Assembly (NCBI GenBank): GCA_033398695.1
Contig: CM065814.1
Location: 14,814,358 to 14,878,357 of the forward strand
Direction of reading: 5' to 3'
Source: Orobanche coerulescens
Taxonomy: Eukaryota > Streptophyta > Magnoliopsida > Lamiales > Orobanchaceae
DNA length: 64,000 nt
Below the pieces are notes generated by a model, which was not told the origin of the DNA, made no database searches, and saw nothing but the letters and a program-made list of their open reading frames with translations. Made by a program: the position numbers and the translations under genes. The first letter of the stretch is position 1, and every line of letters starts with the position of its first letter. Shown here piece after piece: positions 22,690-32,792 of the stretch.

Positions 22690-22744
22690 GTGAGCTAGAT
22701 GTTCGTCGACCGGAGTTATAGCGGAGGTCAATGGCGGAGGGCCA
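22690..22744 (+). mobile_element. LTR E, first fragment
   Basis: A short stretch between the truncated copia and element C. It must continue into 42243 onward, because C is flanked by the TSD GGCCA (22740-22744 and 42238-42242). No TG start of an LTR is visible, so E was already truncated where it meets copia H. The join point is known only to within a few bases. Confidence 0.55.
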
Positions 22745-23417
22745 TGTAACACCCCCAGATCGAACCGGAAATATTACACGCCGCAGACCCTCTCCGTGAG
22801 GATCCACCAGGCTAGACATCAAAACAACACATTACGTTACATACCGACGAATCAAAATAACGAACCAATAGACCGATTTGGTCTGTCGTCACTGACTTAC
22901 AAATCAAAATACATAAACTCATCTAGACTCATACCCATGCAAGGGTAAAATACTCGCAACAATGAACAATAAGACAGCGGAAAAGACAATACAATGGACT
23001 CCGACTAACTGAACCCAAAACTGGCCTTCGTGTGATTAGTATCATTCGTCTTTCATCATCCCTCGTACCGATCCTGTGTCTTGCTCCCGAAAACCTGCAT
23101 GTACCTGGACACAATACAGATATCCACCCCCGACTCGGGGTTAGCAAACTCCTTTGTTTCGCTAGTGCAAGTATAAAGTGCAAATACGAGCCATACACAA
23201 CACATTCCGAGAATACAACGAAAGACTTCCCGAGATATATTTAGTTAAAAATAGTTCAAGTCTTGAAAGTAGAAACGAAGCAAGTAAGCACTTTGAAAAC
23301 ATTTCCAAATCTCAGGAGTTTTAGAAGTTGAAAAGTTCTTAATTCCCCGAAAGTCATTTAGGGTCACAACCCCAAAGTTCATTTTCCAAAATGCAAATCC
23401 GTTAACAAAACGCGGGG
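22745..23417 (-). mobile_element. 3' LTR of element C, terminal fragment
   Basis: It matches 38618-39304 of the 5' LTR. The terminus TGTAACACCCCCAG is the reverse complement of the LTR 3' end, followed by the reversed conserved block with GGATCCACCAGGC. It breaks at GCGGGG, exactly where element B starts. The open frame at 22929-23198 has no family resemblance. Confidence 0.9.
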
Positions 23418-25804
23418 TGTAATACCCGGTTGTAATTCAGTCATTATCATTCAGTAATTTCATTCGGTGATTGTCACTCAGTGTATTTTCACTCATTTAT
23501 AATCATTCATCAATCATATTCATTCACTGTGTTCACCGTTCGGAAAAACTTCGAGTTGTGTATCGTTATTGTTCATTGTTTCAACTTTCCTCATATGGGT
23601 TCGACTTTGTTAGATCACCATTAATTTTTGATAACTCCAAAAATTCTAAATCTTTACAATATTATAGAGCATCGAGTTAGCTTTCCAATGGTTCGAACGG
23701 TGAGTCAATCGGAGTCCGGACGAGAGAGTTATGGTCGTTTTAACTCACCCGCTCATTTTGATTATTGGCGATCACTGCCGACCGAACTCGGCCGTGTCGT
23801 CCGACACGGCCCGTGCCGTACTCGTCCGGAAATGCGAAGTCTCGCCTCAGGACCCGACCGTGTCGTCTGGCACGACCGAGTCGAACTCTTAGGATAAGCT
23901 GTAACCGATCGCTGACACGCCCGGCCGTGTTCAGGACACGGTCGAGTCATGCCGAGTCGCCGTTGGACGGGTCACTATCGGAAGGCCTCCGCGCCGCGAC
24001 CGTGTCAAGCGGGGACACGGTCGAGTCCTGTCGGACACCAGTGCGACACGACCGTGCCGATCGGCACGGCCGTGTCCGGCAGGGCCAACTCCTTTAAATT
24101 CGTTTTTCAAAGATTTCAGCCCATTTCTCTCCCTTTTCTTCACCTTCAACCGAGAGAAAGCTTGAGGGAGGGTTTTTCCTTCACAAATCATTTGAGTGTT
24201 TGATTTTCTTCATCTCCTTTCGATCGTGAAGCCCGGATAATCGATCTAACGCGTGTTCTTCGGATTAAAGTACTTGGATCTTCAAAGGTAATATTCTTCA
24301 ACACCTTGGATTTCGATTTTTGTGTTGAGATACGATGTTTTGGACGTTATAATCATGATATATGAAGGGATATGTATATGATTATGAGTTTGTATAAGGA
24401 TTCATTGGATTATTGAGGAATTATTCAAGAACACCTTGAAAATCGAGTTGGAATTGGGGATTTTCGACTAATTGTTGTTATAATTACGTTTTTGGATATT
24501 CATAACGGATTATTGATCGTATTGGAGATGTTTTGTTGGTTTGAAACACTTCTTGGGGATTTGAGGTTGGTATTGTTGAGGTTTAGTTGTAAATAATCGG
24601 AGTTTGGCCACAATGTATTCGATATAATGCCCCAATGAACTTAGTTTAATCGTATCGACGTTTTGAGTTCGTTATATTCGTGTTTAATTCGTGTATTGAT
24701 CGGATTGTTGGTAATTGTATTGAATTAAGGTTGTTCGTGCGACCGACACTTCATTTAGGACTTTTGTTCGTGGAAGGACTATCTTCATCGGTATTGAGTA
24801 AGTTAATTCTTACTCGGTTAAAAGGATATTCATCCCTTTTGTTGTTGTTCATTCATAATCATAACTCATTCATCATTATATTAACCGTATCAAAACTTGT
24901 TGTTATCAATTAATCGTTTCAGTCATAAGGAACGACGGTTCCAATCTTTTCATTGAGCTGTCATTTATTTCGTTACCATTCCACCTCGGTGAGACATTAT
25001 TCATTTTCGATGTCACTTTTGTTATATCGTGGCATTCCGGGTCATACTGGCGTGCCGGTTGGTATGTGTAGGATTTTCATGTCGGGCATATTATAGTCGT
25101 GTGTTGGTTGGTGGCCTCACATTGGACTGTGCACACGAGTCATATTGTCTCGTGAGACTGATTAGGTACAAGACCACATGTGTATTCGATCGATACTCGT
25201 TGGTGGCTTGTGCACGGACACATTTCCATCCCGGGCGTAGTGTGGCGCCACCCCTTTGAGCCGTACTGTTAGTTGATTCATACAGCATGTTTGATTGCGT
25301 ATATTTTCAACAAGATTGGGTTATAATCTAACCGTTTCATTTTGATCGAATTGTGGTTTATACTACATATCATATGATTGTGTTTATTCAACTCTGGAGG
25401 ATTGTTGTTCTTTGTAACTGACCCCGTTTGGGGATTTTGTTTTTCAGGTCTTGGCAAGGCAAAAGTACGGGGAGAACACGCTGATGTCGAGGAGTCCCAG
25501 TGATACTAGTAGGGGGCCCCGATCTTTCAGTTATTCATGTTATTGTCCTTTATTTTTCCGCTGCAGACTTTCATTTGAATACTCCGTTTCATTGAGTGTT
25601 GTGTATTTTATCTTCATATAAAATACACTAGTATTCAGTATTGTCCTGGTGTGTTGTAACTAAACTCCTCATCGGAGTAATTATTGTTGTAATGTAGTTC
25701 GGTACTACATTTATCCTGTGTAATTCATTTATTTTTCATTTGCCTGGTGGGTCCCAATTGGGGATCTACGGCACTGTAATATCCGCCTAGTTTGGGGTGT
25801 TACA
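23418..25804 (+). mobile_element. 5' LTR of element B
   Basis: 2387 bp. It holds a palindrome array built on CCGTGTC..GACACGG (23781-24080), TTTAAAT as TATA-like box (24093-24099), a donor-like AAAGGTAATATTC (about 24291), an acceptor-like TTTTTCAGGTCTTGG (about 25440) and the conserved GCCTGGTGGGTCC..GGATCTACGGCACTGTAATATCC end. The first ~1.4 kb is closely similar to the D LTRs. Frames such as 25029-25259 have no protein resemblance. Confidence 0.95.
23781..24080 (+). promoter_or_regulatory. GACACGG/CCGTGTC array, U3 of element B
   Basis: Many inverted and direct copies of CGTGTC and GACACGG, often followed by TCGAGTC (for example CCGTGTCGTCCGACACGGCC), filling the 300 bases upstream of the TATA-like box. 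The 3' LTR copy at about 30770-31075 differs by several small indels. Confidence 0.8.
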
Positions 25805-25808
25805 GAGT

Positions 25809-25820
25809 TGGTATCGGAGC
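25809..25820 (+). other. Primer-binding site of element B
   Basis: TGGTATCGGAGC lies four bases after the LTR end. It is a one-base variant of the initiator-Met site and is the same variant used by element C. Confidence 0.8.
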
Positions 25821-26350
25821 GTGGTTTTGAATACTACCTTCCGAGTCATGTCTCATTTGAAATCATCGTCATCGGACTAGTATCATTGGACTTTCGCGTC
25901 ACGTGTGACCTGTGCAGATGCCGAGCCAATCGAATGAAAGAAGCGTAAGACTTCTAACGCCATGGTATAATTTCGCAATTATCATTCATTCATAATTCAT
26001 CAATTAACAATCCTCAAACATCATCATTCATTGTGATTAGACGATCATGTTAACTCATTAATCACTTAATCCATTTCATTACTCGATTAATAATCGTGAC
26101 GATCATGTTAACTCATTAATTACTCAATTCATTTCATTACTCGGTTGTCAACTGATGATCATATTATCAATCTTGTTAAGTTATTCAAGATAATCATTTT
26201 AAGAATTTCATCGATAATCATGTAACTTCAGAAATCATTCATATAATCACTAAGTTAAAGCATGTATATTCATTTTCATCATCTCATGACATAATCATAA
26301 CGTGCTAATCATGCGGAAATATAATCATTATGCGACCTTCCTACTTCAAG
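25821..26350 (+). other. Leader of element B
   Basis: Non-coding. It includes two or three degenerate units of the CATTACTCGATTAA / TTAACTCATTAATTACTC type (about 26040-26150), a reduced version of the minisatellite in A and D. A CCTACTTCAAGATGG block then marks the gag start, matching element D at 48646. Confidence 0.65.
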
Positions 26351-27060
26351 ATGGAGAGAGCTGTCGGGGATGCACGGGAGAGAGGTGCGGCGGACCGAAA
26401 CCCGAGAAATAATCACTGTTGCCGGGAAATCGTGCCTGTGACTCGGCTCGATCGGAAGATGTTCGGGTTGATCCACTCACTTTTATGTGCCATGATGACC
26501 CATGTGCGATTGCTCAATCATCATTGCGCCACTGACGGATTAATCGAGAGAACTCTCCGTATGAGCCAGTGCTAAGGAAAGTGCTGAACAACAACCTTCA
26601 TTTGTCGGCAAGAAATCAACGCGTAATCAATCCGAAGGCGGTCACCAACCTTCAAGAAGCCTCGTGTGAGTCCTATCGTTTTTGAGCGACCTCTACGGCG
26701 CATAATCGTGGGATCTCGCCACGAGCGGCGGTCAGCCATCACTGTTATAACTGTGGGGATCTTGGTCATGTCGGCACCAAGTGTCCGAGACGATCATCAC
26801 GTGCTATAATTGTGGGAATTTTGGACATAAGGCCCGTTTTTGCCGAAAGGACTCCAAGTCGGCTCCGACGGCATCCCAAGCCCCGAAGCAACCAGCGTTT
26901 CAGAATCAGATTGCTTTGTCATCGTCGTTTAAGACAATGGAAACAAATAGAGTTGGAGCTCGTATTTATCAGACGGGAGCGTCCGGTTCGGGGACCGGCA
27001 AGTCCCAGATTCATATGATGAGGAGGATCGACGATCCGGTGGTCCGAATGATTTCAGGTA
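26351..27060 (+). pseudogene. gag remnant of element B
   Basis: The start ATGGAGAGAGCTGTCGGG matches gag of element D (48655). Most of the capsid domain is missing; the 5' codons run quickly into the zinc-knuckle part. Two CCHC knuckles are seen, at 26743-26784 and about 26802-26843 (C-Y-N-C-G-N-F-G-H-...-C). They lie in different frames, so a one- or two-base shift separates them. A Gln/Ala/Pro-rich tail follows. Gag cannot be made. Confidence 0.8.
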
Positions 27061-27345
27061 TACTCGTAATTTTATTTCAACTTGTGTGTACCTTTTGATG
27101 CTGGTACACCGCATTCATTCATTTTCGAATCATGCTTGAATAGACTTATTTCGGGATAGTCCTATTACTTGTGGACCTCATACCATCGGTCTACCTGACG
27201 ATAGAAGAATTTTCGGAATCATACCGAATTAAGCTTAATGACCGCGATTGGTTGATGGATATAATCGTGGTGAACTTATCTTAGGACGATGTAATTTTCG
27301 GTATTGGTTGGTTTAACCGTCTTGATACTATCCTCAGTGTTTGTT
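27061..27345 (+). pseudogene. Aspartic protease remnant of element B
   Basis: The active-site region reads F-D-A-G (Asp codon 27097-27099), followed by T-P-H-S-F, as in plant gypsy proteases where D-S/T-G is usual. Farther on, D-V-I-F-G-I-G-W-F (about 27280-27310) matches the C-terminal I-L-G-M-D-W-L block. Stops occur in between (for example TAG before the D-V-I block). Confidence 0.7.
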
Positions 27346-27454
27346 AGAGTTTGGTCGCTATCTTTCCGTCGTTGGTTGTCGATTGTGTGCTTCAGGGAAG
27401 TAATCCCCGTTGTTCCAGTAGAATTTTTATTATGGCGGAAGCAGAGAAATTCCG

Positions 27455-27785
27455 AAATCGAACTATTCAATCATTCATTATATCATTTTCATCGATTGGC
27501 CTTTCTAAGGCAATCGAGTTATTCAATCATTCCTTGTATCATTTCCATCGATTGGCCTTTCTAAGGCAATCGAGTTATTCAATCATTCTTTGTATCATTT
27601 TCATCGATTGGCCTTTCTAGGGCAATCGAGTTATTCAAACATTCATTGTATCATCTTCATCGATTGGCCTTTCTAAGGCAATCGAGTTGTTCAATCATTA
27701 TTGGTATCTCTTTTTATCGATTGACCATTCTAGGGCAATCGAAATGTTCAATCATTCGTGGTATCATTGTCATCGATTGACGATG
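27455..27785 (+). repeat. 56-bp minisatellite inside element B
   Basis: Six units of 56-57 bp with CGATTG cores at 27493, 27549, 27605, 27661, 27718 and 27774. The core CATCGATTGGCCTTTC plus TAAGGCAATCGAGTT is nearly the same as the minisatellite of the A and D LTRs. It sits between protease and RT, replacing coding sequence. The left edge has AAATCGAA, which also occurs in the repeat, suggesting a join at microhomology. Confidence 0.9.
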
Positions 27786-27794
27786 TATTTCCGC

Positions 27795-28550
27795 AGAGTT
27801 ATCTGGTTGCCTTCACATAGAGTAAGGGAATTCGGGAGTGAGTTGGAGCCGTACGCCCCTTTATCGAAGGCACCGTATCGGATGGCCCCGACCAGAATGC
27901 AGGAGTTGAAGATTCAACTTGAGGAATAGTTCGAGGAAGGTCATCTTCGACCGATTGCGTCCCCGTGAGGAGCACCAGTGTGATCTGTCAAGGAGAAGGA
28001 TGGCTGGTCTCGTGTGTGTATTAATTACCAGGAGTTGAACAGGGTGATGATCAAGAGTAGTATCCTTTACCTCGTATTAATGATCTTTTAGATCAACTTT
28101 AGGGAGCTTCAGTATTTTCCAAGATCGACTTAAGATCTGGATATCACCAGTTGCGGATTCGAGAGTCGGATATCGCGAGGACAGCGTTTTGTACACGCTA
28201 TGGTCATTATGAGTTCGTAGTTATGCCGTTCGGGCTAACTATTGCACCTGCGGTATTCATGGAGTTAATGAATCGGGTTTTCATCGACTTTTTAGATCAG
28301 TTTGTTGTTGTCTTCATCGACGACATTTTGATTTATTCTCTTAGCCGAGAGGAACACGAGGTTCATCTTCTTCAGGTTCTCGATGTGTTGAGACGAGAGC
28401 AACTTTATGGAAAGTTTTCCAAATGTGAGTTCTGGAGGTCCGAAGTGACTTTCTTGGGCATGTGATTTCATCTGACAGATTTCGTGTCGACCCTCAGAAG
28501 TCGGAGACTATCCGAGTTTGGCAACCTCCAAAAGATATTAAGTAAATCCG
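27795..28550 (+). pseudogene. Reverse transcriptase of element B, broken
   Basis: It starts with the E-L-E-P-Y-A-P-L-S-K-A-P-Y-R-M-A-P block (about 27838). The P-x-G-A-P-V block is disturbed by stops. Then come [12 protein letters not shown] (about 28120), V-M-P-F-G-L-T (about 28222) and the catalytic F-I-D-D at 28313-28324. Several stops and shifts lie at 27927-28120, and a TGA near 28463 cuts the C-terminal part. The active-site Asp pair is intact. Confidence 0.9.
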
Positions 28551-28875
28551 ATGTTTCCTCAGATTAGCTGGTTAATTATCCAACCCATGGCCGGAGCTAG
28601 CAACCGTGGTTTTCACGTTGGAAATTTGGCGTCGTTACTTTTATGGCATCACCTGTCAGATCTTCACCAATCACAAGAGTTGAAGTATATATTTACTCAC
28701 AAGGAGTTAAATATGCGACAGGGGCGGTGGTTGGAACTAATCAAAGATTTTGATATCGAGATACTTTACCACCCGGGCAAGGCGAACGTTGTCGCCGACG
28801 CCTTGAGTCGTAAGTCCGTTCAGGAGCAGATGCTTGCTCGTTTAATTCGAAGGAGCTTCAAAGGAATTCCTTAGA
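28551..28875 (+). pseudogene. RNase H of element B, internally deleted
   Basis: The F-L-R-L-A-G start of the RT thumb (about 28552) is joined almost at once to the A-V-V-F-T-L-E-I-W block, so most of the thumb and the first half of RNase H are deleted. The end is well kept: K-E-L-N-M-R-Q-x-R-W-L-E-L (about 28705) and Y-H-P-G-K-A-N-V-V-A-D-A-L-S (about 28768). Confidence 0.85.
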
Positions 28876-30130
28876 CCCGAGATCGAGTGCAGCCAGCGAG
28901 TTCAGGGACAGCTTTGTATGTTAGAGATTTCATCGTCACTTGAGGAGGTAATCAGAGAGAATCAGAGTTCAGACCCAGCATTGATGCGCATCCGTGAAGA
29001 TGTGGCTCAGGGGAAAGCCCCTGGATTCGTGGTCCACGAGGATGGACTTTTGAGGTTTAAGAACCGGTTGTGTATACCGGCGAATGACGAGTTGAAAAAC
29101 TCTATTTTGAGAGAAGCTCATTCTACCCCTTATTCTGTTCATCCGAGGTCCAGCAAGATGTACAAGGACTTGAAACAAAATTACTGGTGGAGTAATATGA
29201 AGCGAGAAGTCGCAGAATTTGTTTCGAAATGCTTAACCTGTCAACAAGTCAAGATGGAACATCAGCGACCGGTGAGTATGCCGATACCGCTCCCTATTCC
29301 AGAATGGAAGTGGAAAGCCATTTCTATGGAATTCATCACGAATTGCCGACGAGTCGTCGTGGCATGAATACGATCTGAGCGATCGCGGACTGCTTTACTA
29401 ATTTAGCTCATTTCCTTGAAATCAAGGATATGTGGAGTCCCAAGAGACTGGCCCAGTTGTTCATCAAGGAGATAGTGAGACTTCACGGTGCCCCTAAGAG
29501 TATCGTTTCCGATCGTGACGGACGGTTTGTGTCACATTTTTGGAAATCAGTTCATCGTGCTATGGGAACTCAGCTTAATCTCAGTATTGCCTTTCATCCT
29601 CAGTCCGACGGACAATCAGAGAGAATTATTCAGACATTAGAGGACATATTTAGGGCATGTGTTCTAGATTAGTAGACGATTGGGAAGCCCAATTACTGTT
29701 GTTTGAGTCCACGTACAGTTTAGTTGGCATGCTGCGATGAAGATAGCACCTTACGAGGCCTGGTACGGTCGTCTTTGTCGATCTCCTTTGTGTTGGGATG
29801 ACTTGTCAGAATCAATCGACACCGAGCCCGATATACTTATAGCCGCCCGGGAGAAGGTAGCTTTGATCAAGAGTCGTATGTTGACAGCTCAGAGTCGACA
29901 GAAATCATATGCAGATAATCGTCGCCGACCGCTAAAGTTCGAGACGGGTGACCACGTTTTGGTCAAGGTATCCCCGAGTCGAGGTATTTTCCGTTTCGGA
30001 AAACGGGGGAAGTTGAGTCCGAAGATTCATTGGACCGTTTGAAATTTTGGATCGAGTAGGCGAGTTAGCTTATCGATTGGCTTTGCCTCCGGCATTGAGC
30101 CGAATTCATAATGTGTTTCACGTCTCTCAG
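28876..30130 (+). pseudogene. Integrase of element B, broken
   Basis: The H-H-C-C zinc domain lies near 29110-29250 (REAH...H...C-L-T-C). In the core, the first catalytic Asp is a Glu codon (29329-29331, M-E-F-I-T), the second Asp is present (29511-29513, V-S-D-R-D-G-R-F) and the Glu is present (29619-29621, D-G-Q-S-E-R). Stops or shifts lie at about 29365-29430, 29670-29737 and 30040. The C-terminal part with L-P-P-x-L and H-N-V-F-H-V-S-Q-L is at about 30083-30135. Confidence 0.9.
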
Positions 30131-30366
30131 TTGCGGAAGTATGTTGCCGACCCGAGTCACATACTTCAGTTCGACGAAATCGAGATCGCGGATGATCATT
30201 CGTACGAGGAGCGTCCTGTACGAGTGTTGGAGCGGCGAATCAAACAGTTGAGGAACAAGTCGATTCCTTTGGTCAAGATTCAGTGGTCTAGACACGGAGT
30301 CGAAGAGGCTACTTGGGAAACCGAGGATAGTATGCGGGAGAATTATCCCGAGTTGTTTGACCCTTA
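30131..30366 (+). pseudogene. Chromodomain of element B
   Basis: The pol frame ends with P-V-R-V-L-E-R-R (about 30208), V-K-I-Q-W (about 30278), E-A-T-W-E-T-E (about 30303) and Y-P-E-L-F, stop at 30364-30366. This is the C-terminal chromodomain of Tekay-type chromoviruses, thought to guide integration toward marked chromatin. It is one of the best preserved parts of B. The PPT (AAGGGGGG, 30389-30396) follows 22 bases after the stop. Confidence 0.9.
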
Positions 30367-30400
30367 GTTTCGGGGACGAAACTCTTTTAAGGGGGGTGTA

Positions 30401-32792
30401 TGTAATACCCGGTTGTAATTCAGTCATTATCATTCAGTAATTTCATTCGGTGATTGTAACTCAGTGTATTTTCACTCATTTATAATCATTCATCAATCAT
30501 ATTCATTCACTGTGTTCACCGTTCGGAAAAACTTCGAGTTGTGTATCGTTATTGTTCATTGTTTCAACTTTCCTCATATGAGTTTGACTTTGTTAGATCA
30601 CCATTAATTTTTGGTAACTCCAAAAATTCTAAATCTTTACAATATTATAGAGCATCGAGTTAGCTTTCCAATGGTTCGAACGGTGAGTCAATCGGAGTCC
30701 GAACGAGAGAGTTATGGTCGTTTTAACTCACCCGCTCATTTTTCAGTTATTGGCCGATCACTGCCGACCGAACTCGGCCGTGTCGTCCGACACGGCCCGT
30801 TCCGTACTCTTCCGGAAATGCCGAAGTCTCTGCCTCAGGACCCGACCGTGTCGTCTGGCACGGCTGAGTCGAACTCTTAGGATAAGCGGAACCGATCGCC
30901 GACACGCCCGACCGTGTTCCAGGACACGGTCGAGTCATGCCGAGTCACTGTCGGACGGGTCACTATCGGAAGGCCCTCGCGACGAGACCGTGTCAAGCGG
31001 GACACGGTCGAGTCCTGTCGCCACCATGCGACACGACCGTGCCGATCGGCACGGCCGTGTCCGACAGGCGCCAACTCCTTTAAATTCGTTTTTTCAGCAT
31101 TTCAGCCCATTTCTCTCCCTTTTCTTCACCTTCAACCGAGAGAGAAAGCTTGAGGGAGGGTTTTTCCTTCACAAATCATTTGAGTGTTTGATTTTCTTTA
31201 TCTCCTTTCGATCGTGAAGCCCGGATAATCGATCTAACGCGTGTTCTTCGGATTAAAGTACTTGGATCTTCAAAGGTAATATTCTTCAACACCTTGGATT
31301 TCGATTTTTGTGTTGAGATACGATGTTTTGGACATTATAATCATGATATATGAAGGGATATGTATATGATTATGAGTTTGTATAAGGATTCATTGGATTA
31401 TTGAGGAATTATTCAAGAACACCTTGAAAATCGAGTTGGAATTGGGGATTTTCGACTAATTGTTGTTATAATCACGGTTTTGGATATTCATAACGGATTA
31501 TTGATCGTATTGGAGATGTTTTGTTGGTTTGAAACACTTCTTGGGGATTTGAGGTTGGTATTGTTGAGGTTTAGTTGTAAACAATCGGAGTTTGGCCACA
31601 ACGTATTCGATATAATGCCCCAATGAACTTAGTTTAATCGTATCGACGTTTTAAGTTCGTTATATTCGTGTTTAATTCGTGTATTGATCAGATTGTTGGT
31701 AATTGTATTGAATTAAGGTTGTTCGTGCGACCGACACTTCATTTAGGACTTTTGTTCGTGGAAGGACTATCTTCATCGGTATTGAGTAAGTTAATTCTTA
31801 CTCGGTTAAAAGGATATTCATCCCTTTTGTTGTTGTTCATTCATAATCATAACTCATTCATCATTATATTAACCGTATCAAAACTTGTTGTTATCAATTA
31901 ATCGTTTCAGTCATAAGGAACGACGGTTCCAATCTTTTCATTGAGATGTCATTTATTTCGTTACCATTCCACCTCGATGAGTCATTATTCATTTTCGATG
32001 TCACTTTTGTTATATCGTGGCATTCCGGGTCATACTGGCGTGCCGGTTGGTATGTGTAGGATTTTCATGTCGGGCACATTATAGTCGTGTGTTGGTTGGT
32101 GGCCTCACATTGGACTGTGCACACGAGTCATATTGTCTCGTGAGACTCATTAGGTACAAGACCACACGTGTATTCGATCGATACTCGTTGGTGGCTTGTG
32201 CACGGACACATTTCCATCCCGGGCGTAGTGTGGCGCCACCCCTTTGAGCCGTACTATTAGTTGATTCATACAGCATGTTTGATTGCGTATGTTTTCAACA
32301 AGATTGGGTTATAATCTAACCGTTTCATTTTGATCGAATTGTGGTTTATACTACATATCATATGATTGTGTTTATTCAACTCCGGAGGATTGTTGTTCTT
32401 TGTAACTGACCCCGTTTGGGGATTTTGTTTTTCAGGTCTTGGCAAGGCAAAAGTACGGGGAGAACACGCTGATGTCGAGGAGTCCCAGTGATACTAGTAG
32501 GGGGCCCCGATCTTTCAGTTATTCATGTTATTGTCCTTTATTTTTCCGCTGCAGACTTTCATTTGAATACTCCGTTTCATTGAGTGTTTTGTATTTTATC
32601 TTCATATAAAATACACTAGTATTCAGTATTGTCCTGGTGTGTTGTAACTAAACTCCTCATCGGAGTAATTATTGTTGTAATGTAGTTCGGTACTACATTT
32701 ATCCTGTGTAATTCATTCATTTTTCATTTGCCTGGTGGGTCCCAGTTGGGGATCTACGGCACTGTAATATCCGCCTAGTTTGGGGTGTTACA
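30401..32792 (+). mobile_element. 3' LTR of element B
   Basis: 2392 bp, nearly identical to the 5' LTR outside the GACACGG array (30770-31075), where small indels are frequent. It ends GGGGTGTTACA at 32792; the C LTR resumes at 32793 without a repeated target. High identity of the pair suggests a recent insertion. Confidence 0.95.

Larger units (their letters stand above)
23418..32792 (+). mobile_element. Element B: Tekay-type chromovirus (Ty3-gypsy) inside the C LTR
   Basis: A 9375-bp element with LTRs 23418-25804 and 30401-32792 (TGTAATACCC...GTGTTACA), PBS, PPT and a pol in gypsy order (protease, RT, RNase H, integrase) ending in a chromodomain. The integrase end and chromodomain place it in the Tekay (Del) clade of chromoviruses. 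All coding parts are broken. No target-site duplication is present: the C LTR resumes at the next base (GCGGGG | TCCACG, against GCGGGGTCCACG at 39299-39310). Confidence 0.95.

Noticed and set aside
23762..24203. Arg/Pro-rich frames on both strands in the GACACGG arrays (also 30714-31217, 44599-45179, 50939-51517)
   Set aside because: Composition follows from the palindromic GC-rich array upstream of the LTR promoter; the frames differ between sister LTRs by indels.
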